This document shows positions 36,504 through 48,600 of a DNA stretch of 64,000 nt, piece after piece. Both the position numbers and the translations under genes were made by a program. The DNA is from Capsicum annuum (taxonomy: Eukaryota; Streptophyta; Magnoliopsida; Solanales; Solanaceae): positions 150,761,034-150,825,033 of the forward strand of contig NC_061115.1 of the NCBI RefSeq assembly GCF_002878395.1, in the 5' to 3' direction. Under the pieces are notes generated by a model, which made no database searches, had not been told where the DNA came from, and was given only the letters and a program-made list of their open reading frames with translations. The stretch's first letter is position 1. Each line of letters opens with the position of its first letter.

Positions 36504-37146
36504 CACTGTTCAGCATCGCAGACATACACATATTTACCACGCTATCATTCACCCCTGACACGAACTTTCTCATCTTCGCCCTGGTGTCTGTAACCAAATA
36601 AGGGGCATATCTTGCTAACTGAGTAAATCTGGGAGAATACTCCTTAACCATTATATTTTCCTATCTGAGGTTGATTAACTCAAGAACTTTGTCCTCCCTT
36701 ATATCTTGGGGAAAGAATCTATTTAAGAAGGTTGTGACAACTTCCTCCCACTCTATAGGACTTGCATCCTTTACCCTCTTAAACTTCTACTATTTGTACC
36801 AAGTATGAGCCATATCTTGCAACTGGTATGTGGCTAACTCATCATTCTCAATAAAAGTAATGCCCCTGATGTCAATGACCTTTTGGACTTAGTTAATGAA
36901 TTACTGAGGGTCTTCGTCAGACTTAGACCTAAAGAAAGATAGAGGGTTCATCTGGGTGAAATCTCAAATCCTATATGCGACTGAGTTGGCCACTGGATTA
37001 GTCGAAATAGCTAGTAGCCATTCATTTTGTGCAGCCACAGACTGAGCAAGTATGGTGAATGAAACTCTAAACTCCACATGAGAAACATGTTCACCCAAAG
37101 GATCTTTGGGATGAGGATCTGGCTAGTTTCTTCTCTTTGGAGGCAT
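36504..37146 (-). pseudogene. Gag N-terminal part of E2 (single copy)
   Basis: Start ATG is complementary to 37144-37146 (MPPKRRN, then a stop), about 200 bases from the PBS. Readable blocks: HVSHVEFRVSFTILAQSVAA, NPVANSVAYRI, SDEDPQ with a stop, VQKVIDIRGIT, YQLQDMAHTWYK, VVTTFLNRFFPQDIREDKV (about 36755-36700), and VKEYSPRFTQLARYAPYLVT to NSDMTLAIFKTYAQQIKE (36651-36454), which crosses into unit 3. It matches E1 gag block for block. Only this portion of gag was left out of the triplication. Confidence 0.8.
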
Positions 37147-37344
37147 ATTCTAAAATAAGAGAAGAACGGATTAGACTGAGAGTTTAACTTGAGATTATTC
37201 TCACTAGCATGACATGAATATTGAAAGAAGGGAAACTATTTCTAAAATATTTAATAGCCTCATACACATAAATATGGTGGGCAACACACCCATGTATAAG
37301 ACTCTACTATTTGCGGCTTTCAGACTTTCCAGGACTCTATTGAA

Positions 37345-37363
37345 CCTTAGGCTCTAATACCAA
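37345..37363 (-). promoter_or_regulatory. tRNA-iMet primer-binding site of E2
   Basis: Minus strand reads TTGGTATTAGAGCCTAAGG; one C-to-T change from TGGTATCAGAGCC. It lies three to four bases from the LTR at 37367. Confidence 0.85.
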
Positions 37364-37366
37364 GTT

Positions 37367-39754
37367 TGTAACGCCCTAATTTTCTGAACTGGAATGCTAC
37401 ATTAGGCCTATAACCCTGAAGGACCACAAGTTAACCCATGACTAGTATCTGTACCTGTACACTACATAATATACATGAAGAATACAGAAAACATGAACAA
37501 TAGGACATAAGGTTCAACTAAATAAGGAATCTGTCGAAATATAACATCCATGTGGGGTAACGAATACCCAAAACAACTGAATCTGAATCAAAACTAAATA
37601 CAAATCTGAAATAAATCTAAAAGCCTCTAAGTACTATCTGAATAAGGAGATGAAGGAACATGTCTCCAACTAACTCTGTAAAACTGAAAGCTAACTAAGA
37701 TAATAAATAAATCAAATCATATCATTCTCGAATGAAGAGGCATCACTGCAACTCTGTATACTGGAATTCTACTGCTACGGCATATCTAGAGCTCGTGTCT
37801 CTGGACCTATGGTGCAACATAAAAAGAAAGCACCATAGCACAAAAGCATTAGTACGTAGGAATTTACTGAGTATACGAGTGAGGTAGGGTAAATGCAAAA
37901 GAGTTTACATGCATAATCAATGCTAACTGGCTGACTGATATGAATGTGAGAGTTCAAACATGAATGTATATTAACTGAGATCATGAATGAGTGATAGTTA
38001 AATCTATACGCTAATACATGGTTTACTGATAATTAATCATGACTGATACTGTAGTTCTGATAACATGGGTGACTATATCTGACAGTCCTGAATCTAATAA
38101 AATTATCTGAGTTTTTTACAATAATTAAATTGATTATATCTAACTGTCCTGATATACTATAATATGAAGAACTATCTGAGTTATTTTACTAATGGAATAC
38201 CACTAATATCTGATAACAGACTAAGATCATGAGGTTGTCCTAAGTCACATGACTGACCAATTTCTATTGAATTGTGGCTTGATTTCGGACATCGTGAAAC
38301 ATGACATGGCTCTAGGCACACAACTATTTTTTGGGTATGAATACCCCCACGACTCGATATAATGAAATTGACACACACATGACTGACTTGATCACAAAAT
38401 TGGAGTTCCCAATTCATAATATCATAACTTGGGGAATTTCATGAAGTACATGATTTTCATACATCTTGTACATAAGTAGGATTTGCAAGTAAGCATAGCA
38501 TAATCTCTTAAGGCTAGTTCATGAACAATCCAACAACATTTACGAGGCACACTATCAATATAAAAGTCATTGGAACATAGGGGCATATCATGAACCTTTA
38601 ACTTAGTCACAATTTAGCTATATTGCATGATTTCTAGTTCCTTAGGCATTTTATCAAACACCTTGCATGCACTCTTTTAATGGATAGGTATATTTATCCA
38701 TTTGACCATCTTAATCTATCCAAAATTTATTGGTTTCAACTAACCTATTCACATGCTTTCTGAAAACACATCAAGATAAAACCTTGAATCCAAACAACAA
38801 TCATCAATATGAATATAGTCATAACATGACAAGGAAATCACAATTTATAATTTAAAACATGATTCTTGAGCTCCATGGATGAAATGGACCCATGGATGAA
38901 CACTACGCATACCTTAGTGATTGAATCTTGAAAGATATCTGATGTTTCTGAATGTTATTGAAGAATTCCTTAGGCTTGCTCTTGAGGAGATGATATCGAG
39001 AGGAAACCCTAATCTTGTGGTTTATAGTGTATGGGAGAGCTTTTTAAGATGTTTAACTAAAGAGAATGGAAGATAATACGCTTTTTGAGGGTTATAAGTC
39101 ATGGGAAGTGAAGGAAAAAGACCAAAATGTCCTTAATAAAATGTCCCTCAATTGTTGGAAAAAATAGCTGACGACATTCATGATAAGTCGTCAAGCTGGT
39201 GATAAGACATTACGAATTGTCGTCACAAAAAGGAAAAATCTTGATTTTTTGGTTAAGGTTGACAACATTGGTGATAGGCCATCACGGACGTGATGGCTTA
39301 TCACAAAAATGTTGTCACTGGGGGTAAAAATCTACCCAGGGCTGACGACATTGGTGATAGGCCGTCATGGGTATGACAGCTCATCACGAATGTCGTCACT
39401 CAGTTTCCCAGCCTGACATGCAGGAGTAAAATGGGCATAACTCCTTGCTCCGATATTGGATTTAGGCAAAATGGATATCGTTGGAAACCTAATTTAATTA
39501 TCTACCTATTTGTGGATTATGAGATCATAGATTCATATAATAACAAAAGATATGCTCGTTTGAATCTGACTATACTAATATCCTTCTCAAGAATTCAATC
39601 GGTAAAGAAATGTTTTAATTCTTCTATTAGCTAGGATACTTTGGAGTCCTTAATATGAATCAACCTTGATCATAACACTAACAAAGTACTAAAATTTATT
39701 ACTCATAAGTTCAAAGCATGATGCTAAAAATGTCTAAACTTTTGGGGTATTAAA
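37367..39754 (-). repeat. 5' LTR of E2, with ~420-bp internal deletion
   Basis: 2388 bp against 2808 for its partner. Starts TGTAACGCCC and ends GGGGTATTAAA, the final TACA decayed to TAAA. The copies are collinear except near 38187, where text jumps from the ctgagttattttac position to the ggaataccactaatatctg position. The jump removes the segment that carries the four spaced motifs. The three-unit U3 module is kept (about 39170-39405). Confidence 0.88.
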
Positions 39755-40560
39755 AATTTTAGCAGGATTGGCACATGGTTTAGGTTTCAACCACACTTGA
39801 CCTCGGTTATCAATGTTTGTCAGAATTTTAAATGTCTTCTAGTAAGTATAAGTGGGATTATGTTTGTATTTGTATGGTTTCACCCACAGTCGGTGGGACA
39901 TTTAATAGTGGATCATTTGACATTGAGATATTATTCTAGGGATTTATGATTATTGGTTTTGTAGGTCATCTAGAAAAATTTAACTTCCGATCGCAATCTT
40001 TGATCATCTCTATTTGCGTGTCCAGCTAGCACCTCATAGGATTATACTTATGCTTACCATCATGGATTTTCAGTGGATCAACTTCAGTCTTTTAATGTTT
40101 GTGTGATTTGATTTTAATGTTATGAGTCACCGGATAATCTATGCAGATGTTAGTGGACAGTAGGTTTGGAATCATAAAGAGATGTTGCCTTTGGAAATTT
40201 AGAGTTGGTTGCATGGTTCATGCCTTTGTTTTTCTATAGCTTAGCAGAGTTTCCATTTAGTTGTGCTTATACTGAAGTTATTTTAGTTTTTTATGGATTG
40301 GGCTTGCATGCATCAGTCATTCTCAATTTATTTGGAGGGTAGTTGGTTGTTGAAGTTGAGTGTGTGACTATTTAAGAGTTGAAGTAAAGATGTTGGTGAT
40401 AAAGGGATACCTTAAGTGAAATCCCTTAAGCATATTTTTTTGACTAATAGGTAATCTGGGGAGTCTTTCTTATAGAATGAAGGACTAGAACATCGTCTTT
40501 GCAAGCTTTTGGGATCTTCATATAGATTGACTTTTGTGGATGAATGTCCTTATCGTAGAG
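39755..40560 (+). pseudogene. Element H integrase, continuation right of E2
   Basis: Highly decayed. The clearest reading is WFHPQSVG at about 39882-39905, followed by DHLTLRYYSRDL; relatives have FHPQTDGQ and TLEDMLRAC here. This lies downstream of the integrase core segment that ends at 23626, so E2 splits one integrase gene. The remainder to 40560 would hold the integrase C-terminus and untranslated sequence, but I cannot read secure motifs. Confidence 0.45.
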
Positions 40561-41330
40561 GACATTCTAATGACCCTCCAAGGTCATTTTCTCAATTTTC
40601 ACACATGTCTAACATTTTGAGCCTTCCGGTGGCAGCTATAGGTCATTTAAGACCTATTTGAAATGTTGTTTTGATTATTGAAAAGTTTATTAGATTTTGG
40701 ACTCATTTTTCCATTTTGGAGCTTTTGCTGTTAAAGAATTGATCTCTGAATAAAACTCCTAGTAAATAGTATTAGATGAGATTTCTAACAAAGCCACCAG
40801 CTTCTAAACGTTGAGTTTAGTCTAGGCGAACCTTAGTTCGGATCCAGAGGCTTACAAACACATCTTGAGCTATTGCGTAGATTTGATGAAAAACAAAAAG
40901 AGGTATAGGGACCATATTTAATAAAAACAATCTCAGGTGGAATTTTTGATGGTTTTATTGAGTCTGAAATGTCAAATTTGGTATGCTACATAGTTTATTT
41001 GCACACATGGGGTTTTGAACGAATCCCGAAAACTCAATTGGAGTGCATCTGTACTTAGCAAAAGTCTGGTGTTTGATAACTGGTGTGACCACTTCATTAG
41101 TTAAGGAGTTGCGTTAATGACCTGAGCCACTTTCGTGGCCTTGGCTACTCGGTGAGGTATGCTTTAGCGGTTAAGTTCTACTTAAGCGGTCATTGATTTA
41201 GTGGTAAAGGTCTACTTTAGTAGATATTGCTTTAAAAGATAAGATGCTTGTTTAGTGATCCATGTATTTCCCCACCCTCTTCTTAAGCAGTCAGTAGCCG
41301 CTTAAGCAGAAACCGCTGGTGTTATATCAC
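40561..41330 (+). repeat. 3' LTR of element H, first part
   Basis: Begins with taatgaccctccaaggtc (about 40569) and resembles the segment from 57485 in the same orientation: taatgaccctcc/aaatggccctct, gggaccatattt/gggacctatattt, tcaggtggaa/tcagatggaa and ctacatagtttatttg/ttacatagttcatttg. No coding capacity. E3 interrupts it; it continues at 52747. Confidence 0.6.
41326..41330. repeat. Left target-site duplication of E3 (ATCAC)
   Basis: ATCAC here equals ATCAC at 52747-52751, directly flanking the two LTRs of E3. Confidence 0.85.
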
Positions 41331-42792
41331 TAAGACGACCTGAACCTAGGCCTATTCATGACGGGTATGTTAAGTCCAACAAGGACCGGAGACCACCCCC
41401 AACACCTAAACCATAGACCACCTTTCACCCATGTCAGTTGAATTCCGAACATATAAAAAACATGACATTAAAGATATTAGGATATTCGTAAAGCTAAACC
41501 AACCAACAACCAAACCATCCCAAGTCCATAGTAGTCCGACATAGACTCTACTAAACCGAATATCAATAAAGTGTCGAAACATGCCCCCTAATATAGCCAA
41601 AGATAGTATCCAATAATCTATAACTCAAAAGAAAAACATAATCAAGAAATAGAGCCTTCCAAAAAATTGAAGCTCACCATTTAAAACCGACTCTCGATCG
41701 ATCCACAATCACTGAGTAGGAAAAGTAGAAGTATGTCCAAATCCTACATTGTGTGAGGATACAACTTTTGGATATGGTTAGAGGGGTGAACGGATGCATG
41801 TAACTCAGGGATAAAGATAAAATAATGCCGTTAAATCAAACCCAGTCATTCAATGCACAAAACCATATGCAAATACATACATACTTACACACACATATAT
41901 ATACATGTATATATATAAACATATATATATATATCTATATATATATATTTATATTTCATACTGAAATAGGGAACAAGGTTTAACTTGAAATTTTAAACCT
42001 TAACCTTGATAGTGTAGTTAAAGCATGATTAATGATATATAAAGCATAGGAAAACATTTTTCAACAACAAGCATTCAAAACCCCGAACCTTTGTTCAAAA
42101 TCCAACATAAACATCTCATGAATAATACTTTAAAACATATGATTTTATAAAATTAAGAATGAGGGAAGAGTAACATGCATGAAATAGTAAGATATACGAA
42201 GAAAAATCACCCTTGAAAGCCGTAATTAACCAACCTGTTGAAAACTCTAAGTGTTCTTGACCTTGAGGAATTTGAGAGTGTTAAGAATTTACTTTGGTGT
42301 GTTTATGAGGGCTAATGATAACCTTAAGTGGTTGTAAGATGTGGGTTTTAAGTTGGGTGAGAGGGGAAATGTCTAGAATGCCCTGAACTTAAAATCTGAA
42401 AAAAGGTCGTCTTTTACTACATGTCAACCCTTGATTCATGGTCACTCCTTACGTGTCGTCACCATGAGTCATAACCAAGGCACCCTACACCATTATACTT
42501 TCAACTCAATGGAACCCTAAAACTTTTAAGGGCCAGTTGTAGTCAACATAGAACCCAAATTGGGACTTACACTGGTCACCATACGATTACAACTAACGAC
42601 TCGTAACATAGCCTTACGGCTCATAGAGAGCTACTCGTACTCAGAGCAGAATCAAGCCACAAACTTACTGATTTGGTTATGACTCATGTCAATGACTTGT
42701 CAGGATACCTACGACTCATAGGGTGGGTCATTACCAAGGCAGTTAGCTCAAAGCTCAAGAAATTTCTAAGGGCCCAAATCTGGGGTGTTTCA
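41331..42792 (-). repeat. 3' LTR of E3, internally deleted
   Basis: 1462 bp against 2142 for its partner. Minus strand begins TGAAACACCCCAGATTTGGG. Text is collinear with 50605-52746 except near 42010, where about 700 bp are missing between taaaccttaaccttgat and aaagcatgatta. Contains an AT/CA microsatellite at about 41885-41955. Confidence 0.85.
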
Positions 42793-42806
42793 ATTTCCCC
42801 CCCACT
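42793..42806 (-). promoter_or_regulatory. Polypurine tract of E3
   Basis: Minus strand reads aagtgggggggaaat next to the LTR start at 42792. Confidence 0.8.
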
Positions 42807-43029
42807 TGGATCATTCATCCTCTAATGATGATTCAAGGCATTTATTATCATGAAATGACTCCAAATACCACTATTCTTACCATTAAAAAAGACAAAAAAA
42901 GAGATGCTAAGGAAATCACCTTTTCCTTTAAAAAAGTTAGAAAACAAAGATGTTAGAATACACATACCTTTAGCAGAATTATCTAGAGTAGAAAACAAGA
43001 GTAGATACTTGGATTTCATTACCTCTTCG

Positions 43030-44246
43030 GCTTGCAAAGTATCCTTTTAAACCTTGTGGTTCCTCCATAGAACCTTTACTGAAGCTACGTCCTTCGTCCG
43101 CAACAAATGAACTTGATGATCTAAAATTTCAACTGGGACTTCCTCATAAGATAAGGAATCTGAAATACCTACCTCCTCCAAAGTAACAACAACTATCAAA
43201 GGATTACCCATGCACTTTCTCAACATAGAAACGTGAAACACCAGATGAATGAAGCTCATACTAGAGGGAAACTCCAACTCATACACAATATTTCCAGCCC
43301 TTGTCAATACCAAGAATAGACCAACATATCAGGACTGATCTTACCCTTCATACCAAACCGCATCAATCCCTTCATGGTGGATACTTTTAAGAACACTCAA
43401 TCACAAACACTAAAGTCCAACTCCCTTAGCTTCACATCTGTGTAGGACTTTTGGCAAATTTGGGCGGCTTTAAGAATAACCAGAATCACCTTCACCATCT
43501 CTATGGAAAGGTGAACCAAATCAGGGCCAAACATCTCAGCCTCACCAATTTCAAACCACCAGATGGGAGACCTATTATTATAAGCAAACTCTATAAAAGG
43601 CAAATGATTAACCCAACTACCACCATAGTCAATCATATAAGTTCTAAGCATGTCTTCTAGTGTCTATATAGTTCTTTCTACTTTTCCTTCTGACTGCGGG
43701 TGGAAAGCAGTACTAAGGCTCACATTAGTTCCCAAACCTCTATGAAATGAATGGCAAAACTGTAATGAGAACTGAGTACCATGATCTGACATGATAGAAA
43801 TAAGAGATCCATGAAACTTCACAATATCTTGGAGGAACAACTTTGCATAATCCTCGCTCGAATATTAGTCCACACTGGCAAGACGTGAGTAGACTAGGTC
43901 ATCCTATCTATGATGACTCAAATCGAATCAAACTGATTCCATGACAAAGAAGGCTGGTACTAAAATCCATATGAATCACTTCCCACTTCCGCATAGGAAC
44001 CTCACTTTCTTGATACAACCCTCTGGGCCACAAATGGTCGACCTTCACTTGTTGACATACTATATATTTAGCCACAAAAATAGCCACATCTCCCTTCATA
44101 TTGTTCAAACAATAAATCTCCTTAAGATTATAATACATCTTTGTTGAACAAAGATGAATGGCATAACGCAACTCATGAGCCTCAGTCAAGATCCTCTCTC
44201 ACAACATATCTATATCGAGAATTCATAATCTACCTCGGCACCTCAA
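43030..44246 (-). pseudogene. Integrase of E3 (zinc finger to C-terminus), broken
   Basis: From 44189 leftwards: zinc finger with AHELRYAIHLCSTKMYYNL (both His present) and FVAKYIVCQQVKVDH, in which the first Cys is Tyr. Next comes the core start RKWEVIHMDFSTSL. The core is frameshifted near 43920, and 43860-43700 carries the SIMSDHGTQFSLQFCHSF-like segment with the second catalytic Asp. MLRTYMIDYGGSWVNHLPFI and EFAYNNRSPI follow, with about 14 residues missing before WWFEIGEAEM (43651-43397). It ends with FHVSMLRKCMGN, DSLSYEEVPVEILDHQVH and LRTKDVASVKVLWRNHKV (43313-43047), the chromodomain-like tail cut short by a stop. Confidence 0.75.
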
Positions 44247-46968
44247 GATACTATAATACCCCATATGTTTCTAAGCTAGGAAGTGAATAACTATTCCTAC
44301 ATATGAAATCTCCTCTCTTGTGATTCATACTTGAGTACATAACTTACAATGAATATCCTAGTGATAGGATAGCTTATGATGCATTTAGCATGTTCATATG
44401 GGTCACTTAAGGTAATACAAGCTAAGAGTTTTTGAATCCATCAAGTTTTAGTGTTCAATTTTGCAAGGGTCATCTTTGAACAAGTATGACTCGATGTTAG
44501 TGTGGTATTTTATCTTAGTTAGAACCACCAAATTGTAGAGAATTGAATTAGATTTCCAATGATACCAATTTTCTCTTAATCCAATACCCGAGCGAAAAGT
44601 TATACCCATTTTCGTGAGAGACAGCAAGCATAGGCGATTGGTTAGGCGCTGCCCAACCCAAGCATAGGCGATTGGTTAGGCGCTGCCCAACCTAGGTTAG
44701 GAACTCACTTGGGCACCGCCTAAGTCAGTTCCATGTGCAAAAACCACTCCGTTTTGAGTTATTTTAAGGGTAATTAAGTCTTTTAACACTCCTAACACGT
44801 CCCTAAACTTAACCCTATGAAATATATGGCTTCTAAACATATTACAACCCTATTATAGTATTAAAGCTCATCATCCAAGAGCACTAAAAGAGAAAAACAA
44901 CAAGGGATGCGTAACTAAAATGGAAGTTCCAATTTCAAGGAAATTCCTCCGTCAATCATCAAGAATCTTCTTTCTAAGGTATGCGTGAGTTGATTTACCC
45001 ATCCCTTTCATCCATAAAGCTCAGAAATCCTCTTTTTCATTATAAAGTATGATCTCTATATTGTTGGGTTTTGATGATCATGTTGTTGATATTGGGTGAC
45101 TCCCAAGATGGAATCTTTATATGTTTTTTTGAATTTCATGATATCATATGAGTTGGAAACATATAAATTTTGTTGTTCATGATGTATAATTTGATGATTT
45201 CACCTATGCTTAAGATGTGTATGTAAGGTGTTTGATAAAATGCCTAAGAAACTAGAAATCATGCAATATAGCTAAATTATGACTAAGTGAAGGATTTATG
45301 ATATGCCCTTACGTTCCAATGACTTCTATGTTGATAATGTGCCTTGTAAATGTTGTTGGAATGCTCATGAACTATTCTTATGAAATTATGCTATGTTTAC
45401 TTGCAAATCCTATTTATGAACAAAATGTGTGATAACCATGCAATCCACATGAATTTCCATGCTATTGGTATGTGTTGCCAATATGATTATGAAAGGAACA
45501 TGATATTAAGATTGTGCAAGTACTTCCATGTGATATGAAATCCTTTCCATGCTATACATTGTTGATAACCATGCTTAGTATGAGATCTCTACTTATGATA
45601 TTATAAATTATGGACTCTACTCTTATGATCAAGTCAGTTAAGTGTGTCAGTTTCCTTCCATCGAGTCCTGGGGGTACTTGTACCCAAAAACTATAGTTGT
45701 GTGCCTCGATCCATGTCATGTTTCACGATATCCAAACTCAAGCTATGATTCCATAGACTTCAGTCAGTTATGTGACTAAGGAAAACCTCATGATCTTAGT
45801 TAGTTGTCAGATATCAGTAATATTCTACTAGTCAACGAAATTCAGTAAGATTAAGTCATGCACAGTTAGTTATTCATGTCCAGTCCCTCCAGATGAGAGT
45901 AGAGGTTAGCACCGAGTGAACCCAAGGATGGAACTCACCCGCCAGTTCAGGGTGTGATTCTTAGTAGCCATCCTTGTGTTCCATAACTACATAGCCAGCG
46001 TAGGTTGAGATATCTTAACCCGTCAGATTAGGGTTGATGAGATGGCTTAACTCGTCAGTTTAGGGTTCCCACTATTCTCATCGAGTACCTGCCATATTAG
46101 GGTCACTCACAGGCTGTCCTTACTCGTGGTACGGTATTAACACCCCTTCAGTCAGGGAAAAGATCGGACACCATCTTATCCATAACGGCATACATGGGGT
46201 ATGTCGGTTAAACATTACTTCCCACAGTTTCAGTATCAGTCTCAGTAAAAGAACTCAGGATATTCTTCAGATTTCAGTAAATACAGAACTGTCAGATACA
46301 GTCATCCATGTTTTCAGTTTTAGCATCAGTCATGACAGTTATCGGTAAACCATGTATTATCTTACAGGTCATGCTATCACGTATTCATGGTCCCAGTTTC
46401 TATATATGTGTGTTTGCACTCCCACACTCATATTAGTCAGTCAGTGTTGTTCATGCATGAAACCCTTTTTGTTCAGCCTACCTTCCTCGTATACTCAGTA
46501 CTCCAGTTGTATTGATGCATTTGCGCTATAGTGCTTTCTTTTCATGTTACACCATAGGTTCCGAGACACGAGCTGCAGCCCAGTAGTAGCGGTAGCATTC
46601 CAGTCGCAGAGACACAGTGAGTCCTTATTGATTCCAGGACAATATAATTTGATTCATTTATTTATTTCTTCAGTTTAGTTTTACGAAGTTAGTTGGAGAC
46701 ATGTTCCTTTAACTCCTTATTCAGGTAGTTTAGAGGCTTTCAAATTTATGTTTAGATTTACGTTTAGATTGAGTTGTTTTGGGTATTTTCAACCACATGA
46801 TTGTATTCAGTTGAACCTTATGGCCTTACAGTTCTATGTATTCCGCATTATTATATCATGATTTGCAGTATACAGGTATAGATATCAGTCATGGGTTAGC
46901 TTGTGGTCCCTCGGGGTCATGAGCACCATGTAGCATTCCAGTTCAGTGAATCGGGGTGTTATAGATAC
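44247..46968 (+). mobile_element. Solo LTR of the E1/E2 family, with GATAC target duplication
   Basis: LTR 44252-46963 (2712 bp), starting TATAATACCCC and ending CGGGGTGTTATA, in opposite orientation to E1/E2 copies. GATAC occurs at both 44247-44251 and 46964-46968. No internal sequence is attached, so it is a product of LTR-LTR recombination. It is inserted in E3's pol between the integrase zinc finger and the RNase H/INT linker. It carries a 34-bp tandem duplication (44626-44693) and the four spaced motifs (45937-46103). Confidence 0.93.
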
Positions 46969-47300
46969 CATCTCCACCAATCTCAAAAGCTGCAACCTTT
47001 TGTTGAACCACATCTACCTTAATCTTCATTAGGACAGAATCAAATACTTACTTCTTCTTTTTTTAGTACCAAGAGACGACTGCACCACCTTTTGTACAAA
47101 TACGCCCCCCATCCCCAGAGACCAAGAGAAGAACTCCAAGATTATCCAAACAGTGAATATCTTTCACCAATTCCCGCTTATCCTCATCCACATGAGTTAG
47201 AATCCCAATGGATAACCTGCAAAGAGCATCAACAACCACATTAGCTTTACCTAGGTGTTTAATAGAGACTCATGTCATAGTCCTTTAGCAACTCAAGCCA
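46969..47300 (-). pseudogene. RNase H-integrase linker of E3
   Basis: Minus strand reads LSIGILTHVDEDKRELVKDIH and LDNLGVLLLVSGDGG, then, after a stop and frame change, SVLMKIKVDVVQQKVAAFEIGGDG. This is the conserved stretch between RNase H and the integrase zinc finger. It continues across the solo LTR at 44246. Confidence 0.75.
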
Positions 47301-47770
47301 CTTCATCTACTTGAGATTCAACTCCTTCAGGGTGAACACATATTGCAGGCTCTTATGATCTAAATAGATATCTACATGGACTCCATACAAATAGTGATGC
47401 CAAATCTTCAATACGAATACCACAACCAAAAATTCTGAATCATGAGTCAAATAATTCCTCTCATGAACATTCAAGTGCATAGAATTATTGGCCACCAACC
47501 TACTATGTTGCATCAATACACAACCAAGTCCCACATAGGACACATCACAATAAACCATGAATCCATCATTACCCTCGAGAAGGGTTAAAACTAGAGTTAA
47601 AGTCAACTTATCTTTTAACTTGTCAAAGCTACCCTCACAAGTATTAGAACACCAGAACTTCACCCTTTTCTGGGCCAACTTATTCATCATTCTATGCCTT
47701 GGGTCTTTTTCTGTTCTAACGTAAAAGGTGGTCAGCCATTCATCAAAGCCCTAGAATCTGCTCTCAGTGG
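47301..47770 (-). pseudogene. RNase H of E3
   Basis: An open stretch of 127 codons (47690-47307) reads LAQKRVKFWCSNTCEGSFDK, LEGNDGFMVYCDVSYVGLGC (first catalytic Asp kept), LMQHSRLVANNSMHLNVHER and HHYLYGVHVDIYLDHKSLQY. This is the best-preserved RNase H of the window. The next Leu-Arg-Gln-Arg segment is interrupted after ELNLK by a stop at 47307-47309. Confidence 0.8.
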
Positions 47771-48600
47771 TGGGATTTGATACTCGTGGGGCAGCTAAAG
47801 TTGAGAAACTCTCCACAAACCTCCTATAGTAATCGGCTAAACCCAAGAAGCTCCGAATATTGATTAGTTATGGGCGTAGGCCATTTCTTAACCTCTTAAA
47901 ATTTCTACGGATCAACCATGATCCCTTCACTAGAAATGACATGACCTAGAAAAATAATATCTTTAAACGAAAACTCACACTTCAAAAACTTAGCATAGGA
48001 ATACTTATCTTTCATGGACTGCAAAACAATACGGAGATAGTCGGCGTTATCTGCCTTACACCTAAAGTACACTAGAATATCCTCAATGAACACTATGATG
48101 AACAAATCTAAGAATTGATGAACACCCAATTCATGAGATCCATAAATGCCACCAGGGCATTTGTCAGAACAAAAGACATGACTAGGAACTCATAGTGACT
48201 ATATCTAGTTATGAAGTAAGTCTTAGGATTATCCACCTCCCTAATTTTTAGCTGATGATAACTCGATTAAATATCAATCTTAGATAAACATCTAGCACCC
48301 TGAATATGATCAAACAAATCATTAATTAATGAAGACGTAACCTTATTCAACTAACAGTAATCGATTAATATCCAAAGAGAACCATCCTTCTTACGCAAGA
48401 ACAAAATAGGAGCACTCTACAAAGACACACTAGGATGGATAAAATCGTTTTCAAGAAGGTCCTTTAATTACTTCTTTAGTATCTTCAGCTTAGCTGAAGC
48501 CATTTTATAAGGAGAGATATAGATATTACGAGTTTCGAGAACAAGGTCATTCCCAAAATCAAAATCCCTATCGGATGGGATACCAGGAAGATCATTAGGA
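47771..48600 (-). pseudogene. Reverse transcriptase of E3, broken
   Basis: From 48600: GIPSDRDFDFGNDLVLETR, YLSPYKMASAKLKILKK, then frame-shifted HKKDGSLWILIDYC and LDIDLIEL-like text around 48290-48250. FIIVFIEDILVYFRCKADNA (48100-48050) follows, in which the first of the two catalytic Asp residues is Glu (48082-48084). LRIVLQSMKDKYSYAKFLKC and FLGHVISSEGIMVDP end at 47905. Stops split the fingers region at about 48480, 48420 and 48360. Confidence 0.75.

Larger units (their letters stand above)
23637..39754 (-). mobile_element. E2: Tekay-type element with triplicated internal region
   Basis: 16.1 kb. LTRs at 23637-26444 and 37367-39754, PPT at 26445, PBS next to 37367. Minus-strand order is LTR, gag N-part, three tandem copies of a gagC-PR-RT-RH-INTn unit, INT C-part with chromodomain-like end, PPT, LTR. 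Flanking 5-mers GATTT (23632-23636) and AATTT (39755-39759) differ by one transition and look like the target duplication. A typical Tekay internal region is about 5-6 kb; this one is 10.9 kb because of the triplication. Confidence 0.9.

Noticed and set aside
41881..41955. The TA/CA-rich stretch as a regulatory element
   Set aside because: A simple microsatellite within an LTR; nothing else marks it.
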